The notes: generated from the sequence alone by a model not told the origin. 64,000 nucleotides of DNA from Blastomonas sp. (GCF_030373265.1 NZ_JAUCZC010000016.1:1-64000), one strand, 5' to 3'. Shown: positions 53,771-62,836, counted from the first letter of the stretch. Made by a program: numbers and translations.

Positions 53771-55018
53771 TCAGATACGCTCGATGATGATCGCAGGGGC
53801 CATGCCGCCCGCAGCGCACATCGTAATGAGGCCATAGCGGCCACCCGAACGTTCCAACTCGTCAAGCGCGGTGCCGATCAGCATCGATCCGGTCGCGCCG
53901 ATCGGATGTCCCAGCGCCATCGCGCCGCCGTTGATGTTGACCTTTTCGCGGTCGAGATCGAGATCGCGGATGAATTTCTCCGCCACCACCGAAAACGCCT
54001 CGTTGATTTCCCACACGTCGATGTCGTCCTTGGTCAGGCCTGCGCGCTCCAACGCCTTCTTCGCCGCGGGGACGGGGGCGTTGAGCATCAGCGTTGGGTC
54101 ATCGCCCATGTTGACATAGGTGACGATGCGCGCGCGCGGCTTTAGCCCGTGCTTGTCGGCATACTCCTTCGAGGCGATCAGCACCGCTGCTGCACCATCG
54201 ACCACGCCCGAGCTGTTGCCCGCGTGGTGGACGTGCTCGATCGTCAGGTCGGGATAGCGCCGATTGATCTGCTTGCGGAAGGTCGTGCCGCCGATCTCGA
54301 AATCGGCCAGCGCGGTGAACGCGGGCTTGAGCCCGGCAAGGCTCTCGGCGGTGGTTTCGGGGCGCGGGAACTCCTCGCGGTCGAGCGCGACCGAGCCATC
54401 GGGATTGTGCACCGGCACCACCGACTTGTCGAAACGGCCCTCGGCGATCGCGCGCGCCGCACGCTGCTGGCTGACCAGAGCGAGCGCATCCAACGCTTCG
54501 CGCGAAATGCCCTCGATCGAGGCGATCGCATCGCCGCACACGCCCTGGTGCGACTGCGGGTGCAGTTCGTCGAGCGCAGGGTTGTGCGATCCCATCAGCG
54601 GCGGCGGCATGCCGGCGTTCGCTTCGGCTGCGCCCACGGTCTGGGTGTAGCTCATCATCTCGGTGCCGCCCGCGATCACGCAGTCTTCCATGCCCGACAT
54701 CACCGATGCCGTCGCCATGTTGACCGAGGTGATGCCGCCGCCGCAGAAGCGGTCGAGCGTCACGCCGCTGGCCTTGACATCATAGCCTGCCGCGAGCGCG
54801 GCCATGCGGCCAAGGTCGCCGCCCTGCTTGCCCTTCTGGGTCGAGGTCGACCACACGATATCGTCGACGGTCGCGGTGTCGAGGTGGTTGCGGTCCTTGA
54901 TCGCCTTGAGCACGGTCGCGGCAAGGTCCTGCGGATGCAGGTGCGACAGCGCGCCCTTGCCGGGCTTGCCGACCCCACGCGGGGTGCGGACAGCGTCGAT
55001 GATATAGGCGTCGGCCAT
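53771..55018 (-). CDS. Acetyl-CoA C-acyltransferase (thiolase)
   Basis: 415-aa thiolase for beta-oxidation or acetoacetyl-CoA metabolism. The nucleophile Cys lies in TLDRFCGGGITSVNMA near residue 93, the NEAF motif in WEINEAFSVVAEKF, the catalytic His in MALGHPIGATGS and the second Cys in MCAAGGMAP. The GGG after Cys is a less common variant of the usual SGxxA. It is a single gene; the leader carries a palindromic operator candidate of TetR type, which suggests repression by a fatty-acid regulator. Confidence 0.9.
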   Translation of the reverse strand: MADAYIIDAVRTPRGVGKPGKGALSHLHPQDLAATVLKAIKDRNHLDTATVDDIVWSTSTQKGKQGGDLGRMAALAAGYDVKASGVTLDRFCGGGITSVNMATASVMSGMEDCVIAGGTEMMSYTQTVGAAEANAGMPPPLMGSHNPALDELHPQSHQGVCGDAIASIEGISREALDALALVSQQRAARAIAEGRFDKSVVPVHNPDGSVALDREEFPRPETTAESLAGLKPAFTALADFEIGGTTFRKQINRRYPDLTIEHVHHAGNSSGVVDGAAAVLIASKEYADKHGLKPRARIVTYVNMGDDPTLMLNAPVPAAKKALERAGLTKDDIDVWEINEAFSVVAEKFIRDLDLDREKVNINGGAMALGHPIGATGSMLIGTALDELERSGGRYGLITMCAAGGMAPAIIIERI

Positions 55019-55042
55019 GCAGGTATCCTCTCGGGCTTCGTT

Positions 55043-55064
55043 GGTTTAACCGATCAGTTAAACC
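55043..55064 (-). promoter_or_regulatory. Palindromic operator upstream of the thiolase gene
   Basis: GGTTTAAC-CGATCA-GTTAAACC: perfect 8-bp arms with a 6-bp centre, 25 bp upstream of the thiolase start codon. Size and symmetry suit a TetR-family repressor such as those controlling fatty-acid degradation. It would overlap the transcription start or the leader. Confidence 0.6.
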
Positions 55065-55086
55065 ATCCCCGGGACGCCAGCAAGCG

Positions 55087-56952
55087 TCAATTCAGCGCTT
55101 CGAGCTTCTCGTTGTTTTCAAGCCACGTCGCCTCGGCTGCGGCAAGCTCGTCGCCCAGCCGCGCGCGCTGGCGGGCCAGTTCGCTCATCGTCAGCTTGGC
55201 GTGCTCGGGCTTGGCCGAAGAAGGGTCGAACATCGCGCGGTCGAGGTCGGAACACTGCGCCTGAAGTTCGGCGACGGCCTTTTCGGCTGCCTTGACCTTG
55301 TTCTCGACCTTGCGGACCTGATCGCGGTGGAAGGCGTCGGCCTTCTTGTCCTTCTTGGACATCTTGGGCTTGGGCTCGCCCTTGGGCTGGTTGATGCCCA
55401 GCACGAAGTCCATGTAATCGCGCATCGAGCCGTTGTATTCGGTCGCGGTGCCGGCATCGACCAGCACCAGCCGGTCGGCGGTCAGCTCGACCATGTGGCG
55501 GTCATGGCTGATCAGGATCACCGCGCCGTCATATTCGTTGAGCGCCTGCACCAAAGCCTCGCGCGCATCGACATCCAAGTGGTTGGTCGGTTCGTCGAGG
55601 ATCAGCAGGTGCGGGGCATCGCGGGTGATCAGCGCCAGCGCCAGCCGCGCGCGCTCGCCGCCCGACAGGGTGCCGACGCTCGACATCGCGCGGTTGCCCG
55701 AGAAGCCGAAGCGGCCGAGTTGCGCGCGCACGGCTGCAGGCGTCTTGCCCTTCATCGCGCGGGTCATCTGTTCGAGCGGGGTGCTGTCGCTTTCGAGTTC
55801 TTCGACCTGATACTGGGTAAAATAGCCGATCTGCATCTTGCCCGCGGTATCCATCGCACCTTCGAGCGGCGGCAGCTGGGCTGCGAGCAGCCGTGCGAGC
55901 GTGGTCTTGCCGTTGCCGTTGCGCCCCAAGAGCGCGATCCGGTCGTCGGGATCGATCCGCAGGTTCAGCCGCCGCAGGATCGGCGTGTCCGCGCTATAGC
56001 CGACCGCGGCCAGATCGAGCGTGATCAGCGGGGGCTTGAGCTCGGAAGGGCTGGGGAAGTCGAAGGTCAGGCTCGGATCTTCCATCAGCGCGGTGATCGG
56101 CTGCATCTTGGCGAGCATCTTGGCGCGTGACTGCGCCTGCTTGGCGGTCGAGGCGCGGGCGCTGTTGCGCGCGACGTAATCCTGCAACTTGGCGCGCTGG
56201 GCATCCTGCGACAGCTTGGCGGCGGCGAGCTGCGCGGCGCGTTCGGCGCGCTGGCGCTCGAAGCTGTCATAGCCGCCGGGATAGAGCGTCACCTTGCCGC
56301 CCTGCAGGTGCAGGATGTGGTCGACGACGTTGTTGAGCAAATCGCGCTCGTGGCTGATGACGATCAGCGTGGCGGGGTACGCCTTGAGGAAGTTTTCGAG
56401 CCACAAGGTCGCTTCGAGATCGAGGTGGTTCGAGGGCTCGTCGAGCAGCAGCACGTCGGGCTGCGAGAACAGCAGCGCACCCAAAGCGACGCGCATCTTC
56501 CAGCCGCCCGAAAAGCTGTCGAGCGGGCGGTTCTGCATCTCGTCGTCGAAGCCGAGGCCGGTGAGAATGATCGCCGCGCGCGAAGGCGCGCTATAGGCAT
56601 CGATCGCGAGCAACCGATCATGGACATCGCCCAGCCGGTCGGGATCGGTGCAGGTTTCGGCCTCTTCGAGCAGGCTGGTGCGCTCGACATCGGCGGCGAG
56701 CACGGTCTCGAGCGGGGTCATCGCGCCGTGCGGGGCTTCCTGTGCGATATAGCCCAGTTTGGCGAGGCGTGGCATGTCGATCTCGCCGTCATCGGGCTCG
56801 AGTTCGCCGATCATCACCTTCATCAGCGTGGACTTGCCCGCGCCGTTGCGCCCGATCAGGCCGATACGGCCGCCAGGGGGAATGGACGCGGTTGCGCCGT
56901 CGAGGATCGTGCGGCCACCCAGCCGGACGGTGATGTTGTTCATTGCGAGCAT
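55087..56952 (-). CDS. ABC-F family ATPase
   Basis: 621-aa cytoplasmic protein with two ABC ATPase domains and no membrane part, of the ABC-F class that acts on ribosomes. Walker A boxes GRNGAGKSTLMK and GRNGNGKTTLAR, signature motifs (FSGGWKMRVALG and LSGGERARLALAL), both Walker B regions (LLLDEPSNHLDLE, LILDEPTNHLDVD), the inter-domain linker and a C-terminal coiled coil (about residues 540-620). It looks most like the Uup/YheS branch. The ATG at 56952 or the one at 56943 fits better than the track start. Confidence 0.93.
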   Translation of the reverse strand: MLAMNNITVRLGGRTILDGATASIPPGGRIGLIGRNGAGKSTLMKVMIGELEPDDGEIDMPRLAKLGYIAQEAPHGAMTPLETVLAADVERTSLLEEAETCTDPDRLGDVHDRLLAIDAYSAPSRAAIILTGLGFDDEMQNRPLDSFSGGWKMRVALGALLFSQPDVLLLDEPSNHLDLEATLWLENFLKAYPATLIVISHERDLLNNVVDHILHLQGGKVTLYPGGYDSFERQRAERAAQLAAAKLSQDAQRAKLQDYVARNSARASTAKQAQSRAKMLAKMQPITALMEDPSLTFDFPSPSELKPPLITLDLAAVGYSADTPILRRLNLRIDPDDRIALLGRNGNGKTTLARLLAAQLPPLEGAMDTAGKMQIGYFTQYQVEELESDSTPLEQMTRAMKGKTPAAVRAQLGRFGFSGNRAMSSVGTLSGGERARLALALITRDAPHLLILDEPTNHLDVDAREALVQALNEYDGAVILISHDRHMVELTADRLVLVDAGTATEYNGSMRDYMDFVLGINQPKGEPKPKMSKKDKKADAFHRDQVRKVENKVKAAEKAVAELQAQCSDLDRAMFDPSSAKPEHAKLTMSELARQRARLGDELAAAEATWLENNEKLEALN

Positions 56953-57230
56953 GCACGCGCGCCTATCAGGGCGCGGCGCATTAGCCAAGCGGGGCGTTGC
57001 TGCGATGCAGCGAAAACGTTGCCAAAACCCCTATCAGCTTGCGCGCGGATGAACGCTCGGCCCCATCTGATACACTTTGCGACACTTTTGCCGGTGATCC
57101 GGCATAGCTGTGCGACATTGGACTCCTAAAACGGTTCTCAAGGAAGTCGTTCCGGTCCCCAATTTCCCCCTTTGCAGCGGGGCTGGGGCGACTTCCTCCG
57201 ATTTGGAAACGAACCACAAAGGAATACCCC

Positions 57231-57842
57231 ATGAAGAAGACCCTTATAGCAGGTGCCGCTCTCGCCGCGATGCTCACTGGCAGCATGGCCATTGCCCAGC
57301 CGGGCGGCGGCAAGATGCGCGGCCCGGATGCCAATCAGGACGGCGTGATCACCGAAGCCGAGGTCCGCGGCCATGCGCGCGAGCGCTTTGCCAAGATGGA
57401 CGTCAACAACGACGGCAAGATCGACAAGGCCGACCGTGAAGCCCGTCAGGCCGAGCGCTTCAAGAAGCTCGACACCGACGGAAACGGTCAGATCAGCCAG
57501 GCCGAAATGACCGCAGCGCGCGAAGCCCGTGAAGCCAAGCGCGGTGAGCGCATGGCGCAGCGTGGCACCGAGGCCAAGCCGGGCGAGACGCGCGGTGGAC
57601 CCGGCGGCAAATGGCGCGGCAAGCGCGGCGGTGGCGGCGAAGGCATGCAGCGCGGCATGATGCGGATGGACACCAACAAGGACGGCGCGATCTCGCTGGC
57701 CGAGTTCGAAGCCGCCGCAGTCGAGCGCTTCAAGCGCCAGGACACCAACAACGACGGCCAGGTGACCAAGGCCGAACGCGACGCTGCGCGCGAAGCGATG
57801 AAGCAGCGCTGGCAGGAAAAGCGCGCTGCTCCCGAGGGCTGA
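57231..57842 (+). CDS. Exported EF-hand calcium-binding protein
   Basis: 203-aa secreted protein with a signal peptide (MKKTLIAGAALAAMLTGSMAIAQ) and at least five EF-hand-like loops: DANQDGVITEAE, DVNNDGKIDKAD, DTDGNGQISQAE, DTNKDGAISLAE and DTNNDGQVTKAE. The first three and last two groups are separated by a basic Gly/Arg-rich stretch. Periplasmic EF-hand proteins of this kind are common in sphingomonads; calcium buffering or sensing is an inference. It precedes a two-component pair but a strong terminator lies between them. Confidence 0.88.
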   Translation: MKKTLIAGAALAAMLTGSMAIAQPGGGKMRGPDANQDGVITEAEVRGHARERFAKMDVNNDGKIDKADREARQAERFKKLDTDGNGQISQAEMTAAREAREAKRGERMAQRGTEAKPGETRGGPGGKWRGKRGGGGEGMQRGMMRMDTNKDGAISLAEFEAAAVERFKRQDTNNDGQVTKAERDAAREAMKQRWQEKRAAPEG

Positions 57843-57862
57843 TCCAGCCTTGATCCGACCTT

Positions 57863-57908
57863 CCGGCCCCGGTGCAGGTTCCCCGCTGCACCGGGGCCGG
57901 TTGCCTTT
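57863..57908 (+). terminator. Strong terminator after the EF-hand gene
   Basis: CCGGCCCCGGTGCAG and CTGCACCGGGGCCGG form a perfect 15-bp stem with an 8-base loop, followed by TTGCCTTT. It isolates the response-regulator gene transcriptionally from the EF-hand gene. Confidence 0.85.
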
Positions 57909-57939
57909 GCCCCCCGCAACCGGCACATGCTGAATTGAT

Positions 57940-58674
57940 ATGAACGAACCCGTCCACATCCTGCTCGTCGATGACGAACCGTCTTTGCGCGAACCTCTGG
58001 CCGAATATCTCGTCGGGCAGGGCTTCGACGTGACCGAGGCAGGTGATGCCGCCAGGGCGCGGACGTTGATGCGCGACCAGCGCTTTTCCATCCTGCTGCT
58101 CGATATCATGATGCCCGGCGAGGATGGCCTGAGCCTGTGCCGCCATGTCGCGGCGCAATCCGAAATTCCGGTCATCCTGCTCACCGCGAAGGGCGAGGCG
58201 ATGGACCGGATCATCGGATTGGAAATCGGCGCGGATGACTATGTCGTCAAACCCTTCGACCCGCGCGAACTGGTGGCGCGGATCAAGACCGTGCTGCGCC
58301 GCGCTTCGCGGTCCCCGCAAGCGCTCGAGGAAGACGTGCAGGGCTTCGAGTTCGACGGCTGGACGCTCGACACCGTCAAGCGCCGCCTGATCGATCCCGA
58401 TGGCGCGCTCGTCCCGATCTCCACCGCCGAATTCAAGCTGCTCCAGGTGTTCGCCGAACATGCAGGGCACGTGCTCAACCGCGACCAGTTGCTCGATCTC
58501 GCGCATGGCCGCGAGGCGCATCTGTTCGATCGTGCGATTGACAACCAGATCAGCCGTCTGCGCAAGAAGGTCGAGGTCGACAACCGCAGTCCCAAGCTGA
58601 TCAAGACCGTATGGGGCGGCGGCTACACGCTCGCCGCCAAGGTGCGCCGTCTGGCCAGCCCCGATACGCCATGA
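57940..58674 (+). CDS. OmpR-family response regulator
   Basis: 244-aa DNA-binding response regulator. The receiver has the acidic pair (VDDEPSLREPL), phospho-Asp in ILLLDIMMPGEDGLSL and Lys in DDYVVKPFDPRELVARI; the C-terminal winged helix has STAEFKLLQVFAEHAGHVLNRDQLL and VWGGGYTLA. It overlaps the sensor kinase gene by 4 bp (ATGA), so the two form a system. Input signal unknown; this pair is close to alphaproteobacterial EnvZ/OmpR-like systems. Confidence 0.93.
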   Translation: MNEPVHILLVDDEPSLREPLAEYLVGQGFDVTEAGDAARARTLMRDQRFSILLLDIMMPGEDGLSLCRHVAAQSEIPVILLTAKGEAMDRIIGLEIGADDYVVKPFDPRELVARIKTVLRRASRSPQALEEDVQGFEFDGWTLDTVKRRLIDPDGALVPISTAEFKLLQVFAEHAGHVLNRDQLLDLAHGREAHLFDRAIDNQISRLRKKVEVDNRSPKLIKTVWGGGYTLAAKVRRLASPDTP

Positions 58675-60092
58675 CCATTGTAAAGCGGCCGAGTTTGAAG
58701 AGCCTGTGGCCGTCCAGCCTGGCCGGCCGCCTGCTCGTGACCATCGCGCTCGCGCTGCTGGTCGGGCAGTTGCTCAACGGCGTGCTGCTGGTGCGCGCGC
58801 AGCGAGCGCAGGCGATGGACCGGGTTGCGGCCGAGGCTGCGGTCCGGCTGATCGCAGCGACCGACCGGATCGAGGCGGGTCGCCCGCTGCGCGAGCGAAG
58901 GCTCGGGCGGATGAACCGCGCGCCCGGGCTCAGGCTGCGCCGCACCGACCTGACACCCGCCAACCCGCTCAAGCCGGGAATGCGGGCGTTGCCTCAACTT
59001 GAGGAACGACTCGACGCGATCCTGCCGAGCTATGGCGTGGAGTATCGCCAGATCGATGCCGCCGCCATGGCGGCCCCGCCACGGCCGCAGCGGATGGCGC
59101 GGCTGTCGGCGGAAATTGGCGGGCGCGGAGACGCGGAAATCCGCCAATTGGCGCTGATCGCGATCGAGCGCCCGGACGGCCAATGGCTGAGCGTCGGGGT
59201 CCCCGTGCCCGAGGCGTCGAGCCGCGTCGGCGCGACGATCATCTTTCAAACGGTGGTGCTGTATCTGGTGATGCTGGTGCCTTTGGTGTGGCTGACCCGA
59301 CGGATCGCCCGGTCGATGGGGGCATTGCGCGATGGCGTCGCGCAGTTCGAGCAGACCCAGCAGGCGCAGCCGATCGAGCCCTCGGGCCCCAGCGACCTTG
59401 CCGACCTGACGCGATCATTCAACGCGATGAGCGCGCGGATCGCCGCGATGCTCAACGAGAAGGACGTGATGCTCGGCGCGATCGGGCATGATCTCAAGAC
59501 GCCGCTTGCAGCCTTGCGGGTCCGCGTAGAATCGGTGCCCGACGACCGCCAGCGCGGACGCATGGTCGCGAGCATCGACGATATCACCCGCACGCTCGAC
59601 GACATCCTGTCGCTGGCGCGGATCGGACGCACCGGCGAGGCGCCCGAGCCGGTCAATCTGGGCGCCTTGGTCGAGATGATCGCCGACGAATATCGCGATC
59701 TGGGGCAGGACGTCGAACTGGCCGATTGCGAGCGGATTGTCGCGCCGCTGCAGCTCACCTGGATCCGCCGCGCGTTGCGCAACGTCATCGGCAACGCTGT
59801 GCGCTATGGGACGCGCGCGCGGATCAGCGTTGCGCGGCAGGCGTCGTCTGTTTCGATCACGATCGACGACGACGGGCCTGGCATCGCCGACGACCAGATC
59901 GAACGGATGTTCGAACCTTTCACCCGGTTGGAAGCCTCGCGCAACATGGCGACCGGCGGCACGGGTCTGGGCCTGACGCTCGCCCGCGCGGTCGCGCACC
60001 AGCATGGCGGTACGCTGACGGTGCAGAACCGGCGCGGTGCGGACGGTGCGGTCGAAGGGCTGCGCGCGGTGCTGACGCTGCCGGTGGGGTGA
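58671..60092 (+). CDS. EnvZ-type sensor histidine kinase
   Basis: 473-aa membrane sensor: first helix about residues 20-42 (LLVTIALALLVGQLLNGVLLV), a periplasmic domain of about 160 residues rich in Arg and Pro, second helix (IIFQTVVLYLVMLVPLVWL), HAMP domain, then the phosphoacceptor AIGHDLKTPLAALR and a catalytic domain with RNVIGNAVRYG, DDGPGIADDQIERMFEPF and GGTGLGLTLARAV. The 4-bp overlap with the regulator gives the start. The basic periplasmic domain suggests an anionic ligand; that is speculation. Confidence 0.93.
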   Translation: MTIVKRPSLKSLWPSSLAGRLLVTIALALLVGQLLNGVLLVRAQRAQAMDRVAAEAAVRLIAATDRIEAGRPLRERRLGRMNRAPGLRLRRTDLTPANPLKPGMRALPQLEERLDAILPSYGVEYRQIDAAAMAAPPRPQRMARLSAEIGGRGDAEIRQLALIAIERPDGQWLSVGVPVPEASSRVGATIIFQTVVLYLVMLVPLVWLTRRIARSMGALRDGVAQFEQTQQAQPIEPSGPSDLADLTRSFNAMSARIAAMLNEKDVMLGAIGHDLKTPLAALRVRVESVPDDRQRGRMVASIDDITRTLDDILSLARIGRTGEAPEPVNLGALVEMIADEYRDLGQDVELADCERIVAPLQLTWIRRALRNVIGNAVRYGTRARISVARQASSVSITIDDDGPGIADDQIERMFEPFTRLEASRNMATGGTGLGLTLARAVAHQHGGTLTVQNRRGADGAVEGLRAVLTLPVG

Positions 60093-60103
60093 GGCGTTGT
60101 GGA

Positions 60104-60227
60104 CGTCCCTCGACTTCGCTCGGGATAGGCGGGGTGGGGGTGTTTGGCATTTTGATGGCTAGCCTGTACGTACTATACCTGTCCGCTAAAGCCCCCCTCC
60201 CGTGTTCCCGAGCGAAGTCGAGGGACG
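60104..60227. repeat. Palindromic intergenic repeat, family D, copy 2
   Basis: CGTCCCTCGACTTCGCTCGG-GA at 60104-60125 and its exact reverse complement at 60206-60227, an 80-base loop apart. These are the same 22-mers as at 2596-2661, in the opposite arm order. The loop contains GGGTGGGGGTG and an AT-rich patch that may hold the hemB promoter. Confidence 0.9.
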
Positions 60228-60304
60228 TTGCGCCTCCCGTGCCTGATTGACCCCAGTCCGCAACACCGCTTCCCCTCGACCCAACCACCCGCTAATGCTC
60301 GGGC

Positions 60305-61318
60305 ATGACGCACACCACTCCCCCCACCGCCTATCCCGCAACCCGCCTGCGCCGCACCCGTGCGACCCGCTGGAGCAGGGAGATGGTCCGCGAAAACAGC
60401 CTGACGCCCGCCAACCTGATCTGGCCGTTGTTCGTGACCGAAGGCGAGGGCGTCGAGGAGCCGATCGGCTCGCTTCCCGGCGTGTCGCGCTGGTCGGTCG
60501 ATGGCATCGTTGCTCGTGCCAAGGAGGCCGCAGAGCTTGGCATCGCGTGCATCGCGCTGTTTCCCAACACCCAGGCCGATCGCCGCAGCCAGGATGGCGC
60601 CGAAGCGCTCAACCCCGACAATCTGATGTGCCGCGCGATCCGCGCGATCAAGGCCGAGCTTGGCGACCGGATCGGGGTGCTCACCGATGTCGCGCTCGAC
60701 CCCTACACCGCGCACGGCCAGGACGGGCTGATCGACGATGAAGGCTATGTGCTCAACGACGCCACGGTCGAGGTGCTGGTCGGCCAGGCGCTCAACCAGG
60801 CGGCGGCGGGCGCGGACATCATCGCGCCATCGGACATGATGGATGGCCGCATCGGCGCGATCCGCGCGGCGCTTGAGGCGCACGGGCACCACAACGTCCA
60901 GATCATGAGCTATGCTGCGAAGTACGCCAGCGCGTTCTACGGCCCGTTCCGCGATGCGGTCGGCTCGTCAGGCCTGCTCAAAGGCGACAAGAAGAGCTAT
61001 CAGATGGACCCGGCCAATGCCGACGAGGCGCTGCGCGAAGTCGCGATGGACATCGCCGAGGGCGCCGACAGCGTGATGGTCAAGCCTGGCATGCCCTATC
61101 TCGATATCGCGGCCAAGGTGAAGCAGACCTTCGGGCTGCCCACCTACGCCTATATGGTCTCGGGCGAATATGCGATGATCGAGGCGATGGCGGCGGCAGG
61201 CGCGGGCGACCGCGACGCGGTGGTGCTCGAAAGCCTGCTCGCTTTCCGCCGCGCCGGGTGCAGCGGCATCCTCACCTATCACGCGCTCCACGCCGCCAAG
61301 CTGCTGGCGAAAGGCTGA
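60305..61318 (+). CDS. hemB: Delta-aminolevulinic acid dehydratase (porphobilinogen synthase)
   Basis: Condenses two 5-aminolevulinate molecules to porphobilinogen in haem and chlorophyll synthesis. The 337-aa protein has PANLIWPLFVTEG, LTDVALDPYTAHGQDG (in the metal-switch region; Asp-type, so Mg rather than Zn as in most alphaproteobacteria), the Schiff-base Lys in MSYAAKYASAFYGPFRDA and VKPGMPYLDI. Only the first of the two active-site Lys regions carries K in full context, the second is in SDSVMVKPG-like GADSVMVKPG. Co-directional with the carbonic anhydrase gene, 4 bp apart. Confidence 0.95.
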   Translation: MTHTTPPTAYPATRLRRTRATRWSREMVRENSLTPANLIWPLFVTEGEGVEEPIGSLPGVSRWSVDGIVARAKEAAELGIACIALFPNTQADRRSQDGAEALNPDNLMCRAIRAIKAELGDRIGVLTDVALDPYTAHGQDGLIDDEGYVLNDATVEVLVGQALNQAAAGADIIAPSDMMDGRIGAIRAALEAHGHHNVQIMSYAAKYASAFYGPFRDAVGSSGLLKGDKKSYQMDPANADEALREVAMDIAEGADSVMVKPGMPYLDIAAKVKQTFGLPTYAYMVSGEYAMIEAMAAAGAGDRDAVVLESLLAFRRAGCSGILTYHALHAAKLLAKG

Positions 61319-61322
61319 CATC

Positions 61323-61880
61323 ATGCAGGACGTCTCGATCATCAGCCTGCACGGCAAGACCCCGCGCATCCATGACAGCGCGTTCATCGCGCCGGGATGC
61401 CGCATCATCGGCGATGTCGAGATCGGCGCCGATGCCAGCATCTGGTACAACTGCGTGATCCGCGCCGACGTCAACCGCATCGTCATCGGCGCGCGCACCA
61501 ATGTGCAGGATGGCAGCATCATCCATTGCGACAGCCCGCGCCCGGGCCTGGAAGACGGTTATCCCACGCTGATCGGTGACGATGTGCTGATCGGCCATCT
61601 GGCGATGGTGCACGGCTGCGTGCTTGAAGACCGCGCGTTCGTCGGGCTGGGCTCGATCGTGATGGACGGGTGCCGTATCGGCAGCGATGCGATGCTGGCC
61701 GCCGGTGCGATGCTGACGCCGGGCAAATCGATCCCCGGCGGCCAGCTCTGGAGCGGTCGTCCTGCTCAGTTCATGCGCGATCTGCCCGAACCTGCGATCG
61801 CCGGAATGCGCGTGGGAGTTGCGCACTATGTCGAGAACGCGCGCGCCCACAAGGCGGCGCTTGACGGTTCTGTCACCTGA
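61323..61880 (+). CDS. Gamma-type carbonic anhydrase family protein
   Basis: 185-aa left-handed beta-helix protein of the gamma-carbonic anhydrase (YrdA-like) family. The hexapeptide repeat pattern runs through most of the protein (GDVEIGADASIWYNCVIRADVNRIVIGARTNV). Metal-ligand histidines occur in SIIHCDS and IGHLAMVHGC. It starts four bases after the hemB stop, so the two are co-translated. Whether it is an active anhydrase cannot be decided from sequence; many members are metal-binding acyltransferase relatives. Confidence 0.9.
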   Translation: MQDVSIISLHGKTPRIHDSAFIAPGCRIIGDVEIGADASIWYNCVIRADVNRIVIGARTNVQDGSIIHCDSPRPGLEDGYPTLIGDDVLIGHLAMVHGCVLEDRAFVGLGSIVMDGCRIGSDAMLAAGAMLTPGKSIPGGQLWSGRPAQFMRDLPEPAIAGMRVGVAHYVENARAHKAALDGSVT

Positions 61881-61894
61881 TCCAGGCTCAGATC

Positions 61895-62401
61895 GTGGGG
61901 GTATGGCTGATCGATCACCTTCCGTGGATGTGCGCGCTGGTCGCGACGCTGGTCGCGCTTGCGCTGCTGCGCCGTCTGCACCTGACCCAGCACGAGAACT
62001 GGGCGCTGCATCAGGATCGCAACCGGGTCAGCCTGTCGCTCGATCTGGCCCACAGCGTGGGCAGAATGGGCATCTGGCAGTTTGAGCGATCGGACGCGTC
62101 GCTGGTCTGGTCGGACGAGGTGTTCGTCATCCATCATCGCGACCGTCGCCGCGGTCAGCCCGGGCTGGACGAGGCGATCTCCTATTATCATCCCGACGAT
62201 CGCCTGAAGGTTGCCGATGCGGTGCAGCGCTCGCTCGACCATGGCGAGGACTATGACCTGCGCGCGCGGATCATCACCGATCGGGGCGAGGTGCGCGAGG
62301 TCATGTCGCGTGGAACCTGTCGCTTTGGTCGAGACGGCACGACCATAGGCCTGCTCGGTTTCGTCATCGACCTGACATCCGGCCCGGTCGGGCAAGCCTG
62401 A
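61895..62401 (+). CDS. Membrane-anchored stand-alone PAS domain protein
   Basis: 168-aa protein with one N-terminal membrane helix (LPWMCALVATLVALALLRRL, residues 9-28) and a PAS_3-type fold: GRMGIWQFERSDASLVWSDEVFVIHH, ISYYHPDDRLKVADAVQRSLDHGEDYDLRARIITDRGEVREVMSRG, then FGRDGTTIGLLGFVIDLT. No kinase, GGDEF or other output domain follows. It starts at a GTG 14 bp after the carbonic anhydrase gene. It could be a truncated sensor or act by interaction with another protein. Confidence 0.75.
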   Translation: MGVWLIDHLPWMCALVATLVALALLRRLHLTQHENWALHQDRNRVSLSLDLAHSVGRMGIWQFERSDASLVWSDEVFVIHHRDRRRGQPGLDEAISYYHPDDRLKVADAVQRSLDHGEDYDLRARIITDRGEVREVMSRGTCRFGRDGTTIGLLGFVIDLTSGPVGQA

Positions 62402-62408
62402 TTGCGCG

Positions 62409-62666
62409 TCAGCCTGTTCTGTAATTGCGCGGCGGAACGAACCGTTCGCCGCGCGCCCGCGCCTGCATAGCCTCATCCGCGATCGCGGTCTTGCGTTCGA
62501 CAGCGGCGATCCGCGTCGCCTTCCGCCGGGTCAACCCACCGCTTTCCTCGGTCAACGCCATCGCCACCTTGCGGATCTGGTCGCCGCGCGTGCCGATGAC
62601 CAACGCCAGAAAGACCGAGGCAAGCGAGATCGAGAGGAATGAAATGAACACACTGTCTGGTGACAT
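62409..62666 (-). CDS. Small single-helix membrane protein, unknown
   Basis: 85-aa protein with one N-terminal membrane helix (VFISFLSISLASVFLALVIGT) and a basic cytoplasmic tail with LTRRKATRIAAVERKTAI and a C-terminal Arg/Pro-rich end. I do not recognise a family. The ATG at 62666 follows AAAAGGGGG at good spacing; the track start at 62708 adds Cys-rich residues that look untranslated. It is convergent with the PAS gene, 7 bp apart. Confidence 0.6.
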   Translation of the reverse strand: MSPDSVFISFLSISLASVFLALVIGTRGDQIRKVAMALTEESGGLTRRKATRIAAVERKTAIADEAMQARARGERFVPPRNYRTG

Positions 62667-62836
62667 GCTGACCCCCTTTTGCGAACAACTACAACAAGAT
62701 GTGCGCATTGCTGGTTAAGCGCGGCTTGGCAGCAGGGGTTAACAGGTCGTTGACGACAGATTTATCTTCTCTTTACCTCTCGCGCACGCCGCGCTGCTGG
62801 AATATCGATCGATCCGTCACGCAACGAAAGTCCGCC

